From positions 87,065,156-87,129,155 of the forward strand of contig NC_133532.1 in assembly GCF_048544455.1 (NCBI RefSeq): DNA of 64,000 nucleotides, in the 5' to 3' direction. Below are positions 33,107 to 45,900 of the stretch, piece by piece. How positions within the stretch are numbered: position 1 is the stretch's first letter; the number at the start of each line of letters is the position of its first letter. Origin of the DNA: Silene latifolia (lineage: Eukaryota; Streptophyta; Magnoliopsida; Caryophyllales; Caryophyllaceae). The notes below the pieces were generated by a model. It worked only from the letters and a program-made list of their open reading frames with translations. It was not told where the DNA came from and made no database searches. The translations under genes and the position numbers were made by a program.

Positions 33107-34202
33107 AAAAGAGGACTAGTTACACTGTGTTTCTAGGGTCTTTTCCTCCGAGGTGAAACTTGAAAAGAAAGTGTTGGAAAGTAAAACATTACTCATAGTG
33201 CTACGATTCATGCATAAACCCTTAAGGACTTGCCCGGGCCGTCCCAGCGTTTCTTCGTGATGCGTGGGGGTGACGTCCCACTATGCCGTGAAGCGCACAT
33301 TGCTCGCTTCCACTTCGCCTCGCGTGGTTCTTGGGAGTGGGGACGATCTTCTAGGTACTTTACCTTAAGACACCTTGCTCTATAAGACCGCAAAAGGATG
33401 GAGGGCATAGACCTTCTTGTAGAAGACTTGCCGAGACTTAGAAATGTCTAGGAGCATACATCCTTATAACATGAGAATGACAATGTGCAATGTGCTTTCC
33501 CGAGTCCTTTTTTCGAAAATTCCCATGTCCTTTTCAAAACCGAACTTTTGAACGACTTATTTTCAAAATAGCATGGTTTTAAAAACGCGGAACGCTGCCC
33601 AAATAGGACTAGAAATTTCGGCCCAAAATGAGCTTTTATAGCCGGCATGCTGCCCATTTCAAATCTCATTTTCAAATCAATCCTTCGTTTTTCAAAATCA
33701 ATCCAAAATGTTTCTCGAACCTCAACCAAGCATGAAATGCGTCGAGTCGTGTCCGGGTCATGGCCGTGTTAGGCCGGGTTTGTTTCGTTCTAAGAGTCTA
33801 GAACACGACCTAGTTGGGTCACCCAAGCTCACCTCTTGGGCTTCGAGTCATGTTGGTCGACCTTTTGGTCTAGAATAGTCCACAAAAAACGTCCAAGCTA
33901 GGCCCTTATGGACGTTTCACACGAACCCATGGGCTATGTTAGCCCAATCACGGGTTTAGTCACACCAAGTCCAATTTAGAATCGAGTTATGACAATTGAG
34001 TCATGTCGTTTTGTCAGGTCTAAAATGAACCGCTGTCTAAATCAAACCGTGAGTCGAATCCTTGTTAATCAATCTCAAGTCGAGTTTTTGGTTCGAGTCA
34101 AGTTGGGGTCGAGTCCTTAAGTGTGCAGGGGCTCTTACTTTAAATATTGACTCAGTACGGGGTTTTCTTGTAGAAAGGCCGCCAAAAACCCGACGTCAAG
34201 CA
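33107..34202 (+). other. Tat2 leader
   Basis: About 1.1 kb between PBS and gag. Contains short inverted segments and clusters of GAGTC/GACTC words (33740-34110) but no supported ORF. Confidence 0.5.
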
Positions 34203-35640
34203 ATGGAAGATGCTGTTAACAAGCTTACTGAGGCCGTGAACCTCATGATGACTAGAATGGATGCAATCGAATCTAAGGTGAGAGTGAAGATTCACCTCCA
34301 CCCCCTCCACCACCGACCGATCCGGAGAAACGGTTCAAGTTCATCGAAGACCGTTTGAAGCTCTCCCGGGGGAAGAACATCCACTATGAGAATGCTAGGG
34401 CCTACGCCCGGTTCGGGATAAGCCGCCCACGAACATGGTACTCACCGACATCCCAAAGTTCAAGGGCACTTTGAAGATCCATTCACCATGTTAAGGCCTA
34501 TAAAGGGTACTTAGCACCAAGGGAGTACCTGCTGATATGCTCTCTGAAATTTTCGCCCAATCTCTGGGTGAACACCCAAAGGCTTGGTTCTACAATCTTG
34601 ACCTCAAGAACTTCCCCACTTTCGAAGATATTACGGTGGAGTTCTCAGTAAGCACTATCTTTGACAATGTTGAGATTCAAACCAACATAAGAACTTTGGA
34701 AGTAATGACACGAGAAGGAGAAAGAGGGCTTTACCGAGTTCCTCGCAAGATGGCGCGCCGAAAGCGTGAAGTTAGCTAAGAAGCCTGATGAAGTTGAAAT
34801 GGTAGATAAATTCGTGAAGAATTTACGACACTTTTACCGTAATGCTCTTAAATACCAGAATTTTGGTTCTTTCAAAGAATTGATAAGGATCGGGATAAAG
34901 GTAGAGGACGATGTCCGAATTCTTTGAAGCCGAGAAGCCAAAGGGATACCAAGGGGCTTCGTCATCTAAAGCAAAAGCACCCGCAGCGGCCCACTTTGTT
35001 GAAACTGTCAATCTCTTAGATGGACAGTCAAAAGGCCTCCGCGCCAAGCTCCGAGGGTATTCACCGATATCGGGTGCACTTACGCCTATGCTCTCCAAAG
35101 GCTCATGGCCCAAGGAAAGTTGAAGCCCATTGGTCCAACTCCGGATCCACCTGCTGAACAACAAGGCAAATGGTACAAACCGAATGCCTACCGTGCCTTT
35201 CATCAAGGGAAAGGACACGATCATCGAAAGGTGCTTTAGACTAAAGCATGAAATTCAAGATATGATTGAGAACGGAACGCTCCCAATCCCGGCCATAAAG
35301 CCTAACAACGTCACCAATCCGTTTGGCGACCACACTAACTTTGTCTCTACCGAAGATAGTGTCGATTACTCTCACTTGATTCGCCCATGTCGTCTAAAAG
35401 GGGTTTTCGTCGGAAGAATATTCGTAGATTGCTCCGAATTCCTACCAAGCTCGAGAAACGAGATTACATTCGGGGATTTTGTTGTCGATTGTACTCCTTA
35501 CATACTCCGAAGCGGCAATGACATCAATGGCGTTTGGGCTGATGACGAGGATGATGTTTACCTCGTCAAAGGCGCGACAATCCCTCACACCCAAGAAGAA
35601 ATCTTAAAGGTGAGGCAAGATGCCCTAGAGTCAAACCATC
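34203..35640 (+). pseudogene. gag: Tat2 gag (broken)
   Basis: The start MEDAVNKLTEAVNLMMTRMD lies in a likely coiled coil. Further pieces are scattered over three frames: 'LSEIFAQSLGEHPKAWFYNL' and 'FPTFEDITVEF' (34540-34650), 'KLAKKPDEVEMVDKFVKNL' (about 34770-34830) and 'RCFRLKHEIQDMIENGTL' (35230-35285). These match the gag layout of Tat elements (proline-rich linker, gag core, then a Cys/His region). At least three frameshifts and a stop at 34779 prevent expression of full Gag. Confidence 0.7.
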
Positions 35641-36480
35641 TGACTAGATCCGGACGCCCGTATCGTGTGGAGAAAGCTAAGGATACCCCGAACAAGACGC
35701 CTCAAAAAGAGCCGGCAGTGGTCGAAGTTCTTGGTGAAGGGTCGACCTCTGAGGCTTCCCTCATCAAGCAACTCCAAAAGACTAAAGCCGACGTATCTAT
35801 CTGGGCAACTTATCCTGAGCTCTTTCGAGCATCGTCAAGCTTTGTTACAAGCTTTGATGAACATGACCGTGTCGTCAAATACTACTCCCACGGACATGGT
35901 CACCCACATCGCCCAGAATCGGCCTCAGATTACCAACGGTGTGACATTCTCCGACGAAGATCTGCCACCGTTCGGGCCTCGACATAACCTGGCCCTCTAT
36001 ATTGCTACTGTGTGCCTCAACAAGCATATCCCTATGACCTTGGTTGACGACGGATCGGCTATCAACATACTCCCTCTGAAAACGGCGCACATTCTGGGCT
36101 TGGAGAAGAATGACTTCATCCCCACTACACAGACAGTCCGGGCATTCGATGGCACTGTGCGTCGAGTGAGTGGACTTGTCGACCTGGTAGTACAAACGGG
36201 CAAGTGGAAAAGAAAATAAATTGCCAAGTAATTGACATTTGCTCATCCTTCAACTTATTGCTGGGAAGGCCCTGGATCCATGCTGCAAGGGCCGTAACAT
36301 CAACGCTGCATCGAAAAATCAAGGTTCCACTCAATGGCAAAACCGTCACCATTGACGCCACGCCAATTACTGTGGCAGGAGGAGACATTACGTCTGAAGT
36401 AAGGGTCGAAACTGCCAATGACGCATGTGGTTTCGAGATTGTCAACATGATCGAGCTGAACACCGAAGCAGAAAATATGG
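35641..36480 (+). pseudogene. Tat2 protease
   Basis: 'MTLVDDGSAINILPLKTAHI' (about 36035-36090) is the Tat-type aspartic protease active site, with DDGSA. It continues through 'VRAFDGTVRRVSGLVDL'. One frame ends at 36217 and the overlapping frame from 36204 continues with 'SSFNLLLGRPWIHAARAV' (about 36246-36300). A small frameshift therefore splits the domain at about 36210. Confidence 0.75.
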
Positions 36481-38480
36481 ATCTATATACGGGAAGTCAT
36501 GTCTGCGAGGTGATTCTCAAAACTGGGAAGTACTTCGGTTTCTCTTTATATCCTAGAAGGGAGGAGGCTTTCAAGTTGAAACCACCCGTAGCCAAGGGAG
36601 TAACGTTCGGGCTTGGATATGAGCCCACTGAGAAAGATCTACGGGAAAAGAGGGGAAGGACGATCGAAGATCGAGATATTAAAATGGGACCGTATCACCT
36701 AACTCTCAATGGTCACTTTGTGAGAGCTGGGGAAGAACTCCCTTGCATGGACTTCCCCGAACCTATCTTCGACCCGAAGAAGAACATCATGGTCCCAGGA
36801 ATCGAAGTATTCCAAGATTGCTACTACATCCCTGAAGACATTCTAACCGTGATGCCAATAGAAACCAAACCGGATCCAATAAATGACGAGAACGCCATGG
36901 GTCTCCTTTTCGGTGAAGAGAAGAAATCACCAATACCAAACGAAGATTTGGTAACCATGATACTGAGGAGCGAGCGATTTGACCCATCTACCCTCATCAC
37001 CGATGTGGATCCTCTTAGGACCAACACGGGATGGCGAAAAACAATCAAATGGACTGACAACAAAGGACTTCTTTTCAAGTTGACAACGGGAGAAGGAGAG
37101 ATGTTCAAGCCAGATGATGTTACCGATTCTGAGTCTGAGTCAGAGTCTGAGTCTGAGTCTGAATTAGGTCCTAAGATTGAGTCTAAGGAGTCAGGTGTTG
37201 AAAATACCCCTCCCCTAGCTTTCCCTTCCTATGCACCTTTTCCTAATGGTGGTATTCCGGGGCCTGTCCCGAATACCCCTATCTCGCCACTGAGCTCTGA
37301 CCAGTTGGCTCAAATGTTAGCGCATTTCGCGCAATTTCAAATCAATAATAATATGAACCAGTTTGCTTACGACTTGTCTTACTTACATTGCAATTCAAAC
37401 TTTGAAAATGATTGTTTTAATAATGACATTGAGACTGAGGTCGAGGATGAGAAGTTGTTCGAAGAAGAAGAAGAAGAAGAAATGGAACCGCCTCTACAGT
37501 TGATAAAAGGGTTGGAAGAGTACGAACAGAAAACTTCGATCATCGAAGATACCGAAACTATCAATGTAGGTACAACCTTAGAACCACAGGAGCTTAAAAT
37601 AGGAACTACTTTAAGTCCCACCGAAAGACAAGGGTTCATTGATTTGTTGCATGAGTTCAAAGATGTTTTCGCATGGTCCTACAAAGACATGCCAGGCATT
37701 GATAGGGAGATTGCGGAACACAGGATCCCAATCAAGCCAGGATATAAGCCGGTCAAGCAGAAACTACGCAAAATGCATACAGATTGGTCTCTGAAGGTCA
37801 AAGAAGAAATCGACAAGCAACTCAAAGCTGGGTTCATCAAGGTGTCAGAATACTCGGACTGGGTGGCTAACGTCGTTCCAGTGCCTAAGAAAGATGGTAA
37901 AGTTCGGGTTTGTGTTGACTTCCGGGATTTAAACAAGGCAAGTTCGAAGGACGATTTCCCATTACCTCACATCGACATCCTAGTTGACAACACGGCAAAA
38001 CACGCGTTACTATCCTTTATGGATGGGTACGCCGGTTATAATCAGATCAAGATGGCGAAAGAAGATATGCATAAGACTGCGTTTAGAACGCAATGGGGAA
38101 CCTATTGCTACACAGTAATGCCTTTTGGGTTGATAAACGCAGGGGCTACATACCAGAGGACCGCGACAACATTGTTACATGATTTGATGCACTAGGAGGT
38201 CGAGGTTTATGTCGACGACATGATTGTCAAGTCAAAGGAGCGTGATGGCCACCTTGGTACACTACGCAAATTCTTCGAACGATTGCGCAAGTATAACATG
38301 AGGTTGAATCCACAAAAATGCGCATTCGGAGTCACATCCGGCAAACTGTTGGGTCACATCGTTAGCCACCGTGGCATCGAGGTGGACCCATCGAAGATAA
38401 AGGCCATAATGGAAATGCCTCACCCGAAAACCGAGAAGGAAATTCGAGGTTTCCTCTGAAGAATCCAATATATAAGTCGG
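36481..38480 (+). pseudogene. Tat2 linker and reverse transcriptase
   Basis: A long linker precedes RT and includes a Ser-Glu repeat (SESESESESE, about 37128-37163) and an acidic run. RT motifs: 'GKVRVCVDFRDLNKASSKDD' (37900-37960), 'ALLSFMDGYAGYNQIKM' (38005-38055), 'VMPFGLINAGATYQR' (38116-38160) and catalytic YVDDMIVK (38208-38231). A TAG at 38193 sits just before the catalytic motif and a TGA at 38457 follows 'KEIRGFL'. Both are point changes without a frame shift. Confidence 0.85.
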
Positions 38481-39470
38481 TTCGTGGCAAGGCTAACTAT
38501 GATATGCGAACCAATTTTCAAGAAATTGAAGGTCGGGGAACACGTCGTATGGGATGATCACTGTCAAGCTGCGTTCGATAAGATCAAAGAAATACTATCT
38601 TCCCCTCCCGTTCTCAGCCCACCAACGGCTGGGTTACCACTTTTGTTGTATCTTACAGTTACGGATACTGCAATGGGGGCAATGCTGGCGCAGATAGTTG
38701 ATAAGGAGGAAAGAGCGATTTACTACATTAGTAAAAAGTTCTTGGAGTATGAAATCAAGTATACTCAGCTCGAAAAGACATGTTTGGCTTTAGTATGGGC
38801 GACAAAGAAGTTACGGCACTACATGCTCAGTCATAGTGTCTGCATCCACTCGAAGATGGACCCAATCAAATACTTGTTTGAAAAACCGGTTCTGAACGGC
38901 AGGGTGTCAAGATGGACTCTAATGCTTTCCGAGTTCGACCTGAAATATGTACCGTTGAATGTAATAAAGGGAAGGGCGGTTGCAGACTTCCTGGCGGATA
39001 ACCCGATAGAAGAAACTGAGGTTTTGGATACGTGGTCGTTTCCCGACGAAGATATCGTTCACATAGACCATGATACGTGGGACCTCTATTTCGATGGAGC
39101 ATCGAACTATAGGGGTACGGGATAGGAGTTCGCTCATTTCACCGAAGGTGAACATGTTCCTATTTCGATCAAATTGGACTTTAACGTCACTAATAACGCG
39201 GCTGAATATGAAGCATGCCTACTCGGTTTGCACAGTGCTCTCGAGTTAGGCATCAAGAAGCTTGTAGTACATGGAGACTCGTCATTAGTGATCAATCAAG
39301 TGGCCGGGACGTGGAAAACCCGAAGTGATAGCTTGGCTCCGTACCAAGCAAAAATCGAGGAACTAGAAAAGTTGTTCGCCGAGGTCAAGTATGTGCACCT
39401 CCCCAGAGACGAAAACCGGTTCTTTGATGCACTATCAAAGCTAGCCGCTCGATCAACATACCCGATCATA
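38481..39470 (+). pseudogene. Tat2 RNase H and archaeal-type RNase H
   Basis: The first RNase H is in 'LLYLTVTDTAMGAMLAQ' and 'AIYYISKKFLEYEIKYTQLEK' (38640-38780). A second RNase H starts at 'WDLYFDGASNYRGTG' (39078-39122) and continues past a TAG at 39123 with 'NNAAEYEACLLGLHSAL' and 'VVHGDSSLVINQV' (39185-39303). Two RNases H again identify the Tat lineage. Confidence 0.8.
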
Positions 39471-40809
39471 TGGATACTATGCCGATATGTGTCGAACGAA
39501 GATCATCACCTGCTTATGTTAATGTAATCGGAGACACAGAAGAAACCGAGGCCGAACCTTGGTATCATGCTATTCTGAAATTCAAGGAATCAGGGGAGTA
39601 TCCACCCGACATGGATAACCGCGGAAAGCGCGCTATTCGAATGCTAGCCGCTCAGTTCGTTAGAACCAATGACGGACAATTGTACAAGAAGACCGCGCAA
39701 AATATCCTTCTGCGATGCATAGACTCACCAACTGCGAAAAGAGTCATGGAAGAAGTCCATGACGGAGAGTGTGGCCCACACATGAATGCCCATATCTTTG
39801 GTTCGTAAAATCATGAGATTAGGGTATTATTGGACCACGATGGAGACAGATTGTCGCCAATATGTCAAACATTGCCATAATTGCCAAATTTTCGCAAACA
39901 TACAGCATGTGCCGCCATCACTGTTATATACTTTGACATCACCATGGCCTTTCTCAACATGGGGAATCGACATTATTGGAAAGGTCAACCCATCTGGAAC
40001 AGGTGGGCATTGTTTCATGCTAGTCGCCATCGATTACTTCACGAAGTGGGTAGAAGTGAAATCATACAAAGTTCTACAAGCAAAGCAGGTAGCAAAGTTC
40101 ATTCAGAATGAAATCATTTGCCGATATGGGGTGCCGCATGAGCTCATTAGCGATCACGGCACTCACTTCCAGGCTGAAACTGCCGTAATACTTGAAAAGT
40201 ATAAAATCAAACACCACAAGTCATCACCATATCGACCTCAAACAAATGGGGCGGTAGAAGCCGCCAACAAGACAATCACTTTGATTCTCAAGAAAATGAC
40301 CGACAATTATCGCGAATGGCCAGAAAAGATACCATTCGCACTGTGGGGATACAGAACGTCTATTCGCACAGCCACTGGAGCAACTCCGTTCTATTTAACA
40401 TATGGGATGGAAGCAGTTCAGCCTATCGAACTAGAGGTACCTTCTTTAAGGATCCTGTTAGAAAGTCAGGTCCACAAAGCCGATCGGCTGCAAGCCAGGT
40501 ATGATTCCTTGGTCATGCTCGACGAGCGACGATTAAATGCGCTACATCATGTTCAACTCTATCAGAAAAGGATACAAAGGGCATTTAACAAAAAGGTGAA
40601 ACCTCGAGGAATAAAGGATGGGGATTTGGTCCTAAAGTCCGTTCGCGCTTTACTACCAATTGACCCGAGGGGAAAATTCAAGCCGAATCGGGCGGTCCTT
40701 ACCAGTAAAGAAGATATTATCTGGAGGCGCAGTCAGACTAACAGATCTAGATGGAAATGACTTCGCTAATCCAACGAATTTGGATCAACTGAAGAAATAC
40801 TATCCGTAG
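39471..40809 (+). pseudogene. Tat2 integrase
   Basis: The frame shifts at about 39470 and 39790. Zinc-binding Cys in 'HCHNCQ' (about 39873-39890). The DDE triad is complete: Asp in 'WGIDIIGKV', Asp in 'LISDHGTHF' and Glu in 'QTNGAVEAANK' (about 39960-40270). 'YRTSIRTATGATPFYLTYG' follows. A last frameshift near 40690 precedes the C-terminal end 'ANPTNLDQLKKYYP', which stops at 40807. The catalytic core is intact in sequence but cannot be made in one piece with RT. Confidence 0.85.
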
Positions 40810-41185
40810 AACTCATTCTCAATGTCGTAAAATAAAATTTTGAATTGCAGTGCTAGTGAAGCGAGTCTAGGCCGCGGCACTTTTGCTTCGCTGCTTTTTG
40901 TGCGTTATAAATCGATGATTGTAGCGCGTTTATTTTGTGGAACTACGAGCTCGGTTTGATTCTGTTGATAACAGATACGTAGGCAGCTCTTTAAAAGAGT
41001 ACAACCGACCCTTCCTTTAAATAAAATGAAATTTTATGCAGAAGCTGGGATTTTTAATAAATAGTAAGTCTTATTAAAATCGGGCGATGCCCATTACAAC
41101 ATCCAAAAAAAAAAAAAAACAACAACACGGCAAACAACAAATAATAAGTAGTAGTATTCAAATAATAAATTGGAGTCGAAGGCTC
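40810..41185. other. Non-coding region after Tat2 integrase
   Basis: About 375 bp with an A-run at 41106 and no supported ORF. Contains AACAGATACGTAGGC, a word seen again near 42727 (AACGGATACGTAGGC). Confidence 0.4.
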
Positions 41186-41506
41186 CTACATCTTCTTTTT
41201 CCCTTTGCCTTTTGGGTCACGTGACCGAGACTCCGGCGGAGGAGGGGTAGTTGCGTTCTGTCTAGCGCGCTCCTTAGGAGGGATTGTCATTTCCTCCCGA
41301 GGGCCCAGCCTATCTTTTACACTCAAGCGAGGACCAAGCCTCCCTTCTAAGGCTGAGCCCGAGTGCACCCTTAAACCCAACCGTTTCCACACACCTGTCG
41401 CCCGTGAGTCGGTCTTAGGAGTCTTCTCAGTACTAGCTTCAGGTCCAGATGTAGACGAAAGATTGTTAACAAATGAAGCCACCTTTGTTTGAGTCGGTCT
41501 TAGCAC
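41186..41506 (-). CDS. Hypothetical antisense ORF of Tat2
   Basis: A 106-codon minus-strand frame behind integrase, where Tat elements often carry an antisense gene. The product is basic and Pro/Arg-rich with a repeated motif (GRLGPRLSVKDRLGPRE) and a Lys-rich end (KGKGKKKM). I do not recognise a domain, and it does not visibly match the antisense gene of Tat1. It may be a remnant of a longer gene or a chance frame. Confidence 0.3.
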   Translation of the reverse strand: MLRPTQTKVASFVNNLSSTSGPEASTEKTPKTDSRATGVWKRLGLRVHSGSALEGRLGPRLSVKDRLGPREEMTIPPKERARQNATTPPPPESRSRDPKGKGKKKM

Positions 41507-41644
41507 TCGGTGTAGGCTAGGATAAGGATATAGGTTCAGATGAATAGTATCAAGTCTCAGAATGAGCTTTATCTAACGGTGTAGGCAAAGATGCTGAGTC
41601 AGATAGATGTAGGTTTGTGTTGGGAACAGAAAATATGAAAAACC

Positions 41645-41748
41645 CGCTGAAAAGAAAGAAGGCGTGGAAGAAAAATAGTAAAAGCCCGCTGAAAAGAAAG
41701 AAGGCGGTGGCAAGAAATGATGAATACTCGCTGAAAAGAAAGGAGGCG
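41645..41748. repeat. Three 42-bp tandem repeats in Tat2 3' region
   Basis: CGCTGAAAAGAAAGAAGGCG occurs at 41645, 41687 and 41729 (last copy with one change), spaced exactly 42 bp. The period is a multiple of three and gives a 14-residue repeat on the minus strand, but no function is evident. Confidence 0.8.
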
Positions 41749-42099
41749 AGGAGAAGAGTGGCAGAATGTTCCCAACAAGAGTGATATGTGATGTCTAGGT
41801 GTTCTCATAAAATCAGTCTGTGTTTAATATCGGGGCGAAGCCAACGTTGTTGCTCTGTGATTTTAATCCACTTTGTCAATGCCAAGTGATCTTGTGATTC
41901 CCATTTGCCATCTTTTGGCGCCGGAACGGCCAATTTACATTTCTACCCTCGACGAGTCCATATTTGAATTTAAACCCGTGCACACTTACGGTTTTATTTC
42001 CCTTTTTATTTTACGGTAGCGGTCTACGCCCACGTGGTTTACCGGTCGTACAAAGTGTCTGAGTCGTATTTCATGCTCACCTATCAAGGTTCGATTTCA

Positions 42100-42330
42100 A
42101 GAGTTCAAGATTCCGAAATTTCAAAAACTTTTTTGCAAATTGTGGATAGATGATCCAAGTAGTAGAATCTTTCCGGGTCGATGATCCAATCCTTCAAATT
42201 CAAAAACCTCAAATTCAATTTTTTGGGTCGATGGCCCAACATACCAAAATTTTTCAAATTCAAAAATTCGGGACGATGACCCAGTATTTCAAATGATCCA
42301 ATTTCAAGATCGATGATCCAAATGTGCCTA
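42100..42330. repeat. Imperfect GATGATCCA/GTCGATG repeats
   Basis: GATGATCCAA-type words recur (about 42149, 42182, 42312), interspersed with 'GGGTCGATGG' and 'TTCAAATTCAAAAA'. Non-coding, degenerate tandem repeats in the Tat2 3' region. Confidence 0.55.
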
Positions 42331-42392
42331 TGTGATGATTATTGCAAGCGCGTTTTTGTGTTTCAAATATAGCAGGATATGCTTCAACTGGG

Positions 42393-42460
42393 GGCTCTAA
42401 AGTCTTCGACTTTAGAGCCATTGCAAACTGGGGGCTCTGAAGCCGTTGGCTTCAGAGACC
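42393..42460. other. Two tandem hairpins beside PPT-like copies
   Basis: Hairpin 1 is 42393-42419 (12-bp stem, loop TTC). Hairpin 2 is 42435-42457 (10-bp stem, loop GTT). Each is preceded by AACTGGGGGCTCT, similar to the true PPT at 42978. The two stems differ at two paired positions, both with compensatory changes, so pairing is kept. Confidence 0.8.
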
Positions 42461-42977
42461 GTTATCAAGATGTAGAGGATGACATCCACCAAGAATTCAA
42501 TTCAATACAAGAGTATGAAATGGAAGAATTCCGTAGCTGAAAGCAAATGATGAAAGTGGCGGCAACCTCCTCGGAAAGTACCGCCCCATTCGGACAAGCG
42601 CCAGCAGATGATAAATTTTGGGCAAATGTCAACAGATGATGAATTTTGGACAAATGCCAGCAGATGATAAACTTTGGACATGTGTCAGCAGTTGCCGAAC
42701 TACGACGCGGGTTTGATTCCGTCAGAAACGGATACGTAGGCGCCTAAGGATAAGGCTCAACCCACCATTTACGCAATTTATGGGTCGATGACCGACGATG
42801 ATAATTTGACACAACAGAAGCAAGAGTCAATCCTCAACGAGGTTTCAGGTATGATCTCTTCTTATGGCTGGCGAGCTTATATACGCAAGTCTAATGGACT
42901 ATAAACGACCCGAAGAATCCTCAGGTCGAGAGGGACCTGGGGTGTACTTTGACTTTCGCCTTGTCCAAGCCTCAGTC

Positions 42978-42990
42978 CAAGTGGGGGCTC
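42978..42990 (+). other. Tat2 polypurine tract
   Basis: CAAGTGGGGGCTC immediately before the 3' LTR start TGTAGATACC at 42991. It is the plus-strand primer site. Confidence 0.7.
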
Positions 42991-45900
42991 TGTAGATACC
43001 CGTATCCGTCGATATTGGAATTTATAGAGAACCCGACAAACATCCGATGATGATAGGACACATGTATTCGTTAGTTGTCATTGTCATTATTTGGAGCTCG
43101 TTTTACGAGGTAGAATGGGCGTCGTCGATGAAGTAATTTATTAATTTAAATGATATTTAAATTAAAGTTTGTTTTTTAAAGTAATTTCAATTTAATTTAT
43201 CTTATTTTGAATTTATTTTTCCAAGTTTATTTTATTGAAAATAAAATAAATAATTGATTTGAAAAATCATTTTATGAGTATTTTTGATTTGAAAAGTCAT
43301 TTATTTTAATGGATTATTTGATTTGAAAAATCGATTTGAAAAACGAAGAAAACTCGTTTTGAACACTTGTTTTTGAGCTCGATTTTAGCTCGGTTTTTGA
43401 GCCCGTTTCTTTTGCGAATTGGCACGAATCTCGAGTACACTAACCCACCTAGACCAATACCCATCCACCCATGTTCGAACCCCCATACCATGGCCCAAAT
43501 TCTCGTTCAAAACAACCCCAAGCAGCCCGCATTAAACCGCAACAGGCCCCTGTTTTGGCCGCCAATTCTCGAGCCCAAACCCGCTCCAAACACTACCAAG
43601 ACCCGTACCCATTAACCCTAACCCATACCCTAGTATCCTACCCATATTATCCTAGCTTAATCACCAAGAAAACCCCTCTCAAACCCTCACAAAAACCGAT
43701 GGACAGCAGCCATACGGGATTGAGCCCGACTGCCTCCTCCTCCCTTTTACCCTATTTTTAACCCTTATAAATACCACCCCTTCACCATACATTCATTCCT
43801 CTAAGTTCTCCATACATCCTACCATCACCTACAAGCTTTAAACCTCAGAAACAAACCCTAAACATCCTCCAAAAACCCTAAACAAAACCGACACACAAAC
43901 TGAAACTGTTTGTGTGTCCTCTTCGAAAACCCATTGGTTCCTCCATCAAACCTTCATAAAAATTCGAGTTTCTTGTTCCTAATTAACCACATAACATCCA
44001 TCTACACATTAGACAAAGAATTATGAGCCAAATTGCCCTTGAGAGTACACGAAATCCCTCGAAAAACAGAGTGAAATAACACTCTGTTTTCGCGGTTTCT
44101 TCTTGTCTGTCCAGTTCTGTTTGTGCTCGTTTTTCGTGCCCAATTAACCAAAACGAGCAGGGGTTGCTTTAAGATTCTTGTTCTCCTCTCTTTCTAGTTT
44201 CCAAAACATCTTTCGAATCAAATTTTCGTCGTGAAACGAGGGAGATATCACTGTTTTAAAATCGCTGTCCAGAAACTTTCCAAAACGCGTGTTTGCTTTA
44301 TTCTTCGTCGACGACGGCCTCTCGAGATAAAATCTACCATCGATTACGACCCAAGACGGTGTCAACGATACATGTAGGTTGAGGGTGCATCAAATACCCT
44401 TCTCTTTCCTTTTTTATTTCGTTTTCTTATGCTTTTTTTTTATAGTTTGTTTTTCGTTTGTTTTTGTTTGTTTATCGATTGTTTTAAATTTAACTATGAA
44501 ACTAGTTAGTCCGAGTATGAGTTAAAGTACCACCATGAACACCCGCGTTGACTTGAGATGGGAAAAGAAACCGCTCCTTCTGTCGGTCGTACACCCCCGT
44601 CTCATTTACATATCCTCGTGTTCAAGGTAGGGCATAAATAAAACAAGTTTCTAACTTCGTTCTTCGCTTTCGACCCCCTTACTGTTTCGGCCAATCGATA
44701 TACCCTAGGACCCGTTGTATGTTAGTTTAACCTCTGATTGTTAACCTAGGACATATTTAGATAACATTAATTTAATTTAATAATCTAATTAGACACGATA
44801 GGTGGCTTCGACGTAAGTTATAAAATCAATCGACGATTCTGTAAATAATTGAATGCATCTCTCTCTTTCACCTAATTTCTCGCTAGAATAAGAGTGCGTG
44901 ATTAGCACCTTCTTATTGACACTCGATGAGTTAAATTAATTAGCGAATTTGACCTAATTAGACCCTTTAGGCCGTGTAGAATGCACCCTCATGCGACAAT
45001 CAATCAACATCGTTTTTTAACTCGTTTTCTAACTTGTTTCCTATCCCTTTTCGCAATCATTCGATCTAACCAATGAATCTAACTTAGGAACTAGGTTGGC
45101 TTTGTCTTGGCCGTTGGTTGGGCCGTGGGTTGGCCGTGTGTTTTGGCTTTCTCGTTTCGTTTTCCGTTCCTTGTTTGTCATTTGTTCTTTGTTGTTTTGT
45201 AGCTTGTAATTTACAGTTTGTTTATCGAGTTGTAATCTTTCAAGTTTGTTTTACTTCTTTTTGAGTCAAAACCTTTTCAAAAAACCTTGGTCTTGTTTGG
45301 TTAGACGGTTATTCCCAATGCTTGTAGAAGCGTAGTAAACCGCGTGTTGTCTAAAGCAACATGGCCCGGTTTATGCTAATGCATGCTTTGGTGCGTAGCC
45401 CTATGTCTAATTCGATGAGATTAAGCGCGAGCACGCATTACGAGGAGTGACCCAAGGCCGTGTGTCATGTAGGCCGTGAGTCACCCTCATGTGCACGGTT
45501 TTCAAGGCCAAACGGCCGTGTGTGTTGTCGCGTATTGTTTTGTATGTAACACTTGTATTTAGATCGAGTTGTATCTTTAATTCATTGTTGTGTCGGCATG
45601 AAATGCCTGGTTTGTAATAGGTAGATCCCAACGGCTCCCCATTCCCCCTAAGCCTTGTTTGCTTTCGTTTATATGTTGCTTAGATCAATCAACCCACATG
45701 CTAAATTACAACTTTGACAAAGTTAGTTTAGTTGCATCTAAAACGACATAGAAATTGTTGTCACATGTTAGGGTTAAAACAACGTTTGCATATCATACAT
45801 CGCAGTAGCTATGACCTTGTTTGAAATCCGACACTTGACTTAGTAGAGGCCGTTATTGACGGGCGGGGTTGGGTGTCCTTATGGGCTTCCCAACACGTAC

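Noticed and set aside
35875..36463. Minus-strand frames opposite Tat2 protease
   Set aside because: Shadows of the plus-strand protease and linker, which carry the recognisable motifs.
37128..37163. Ser-Glu repeat as a separate microsatellite feature
   Set aside because: It is part of the Tat2 protease-RT linker coding sequence and needs no independent explanation.
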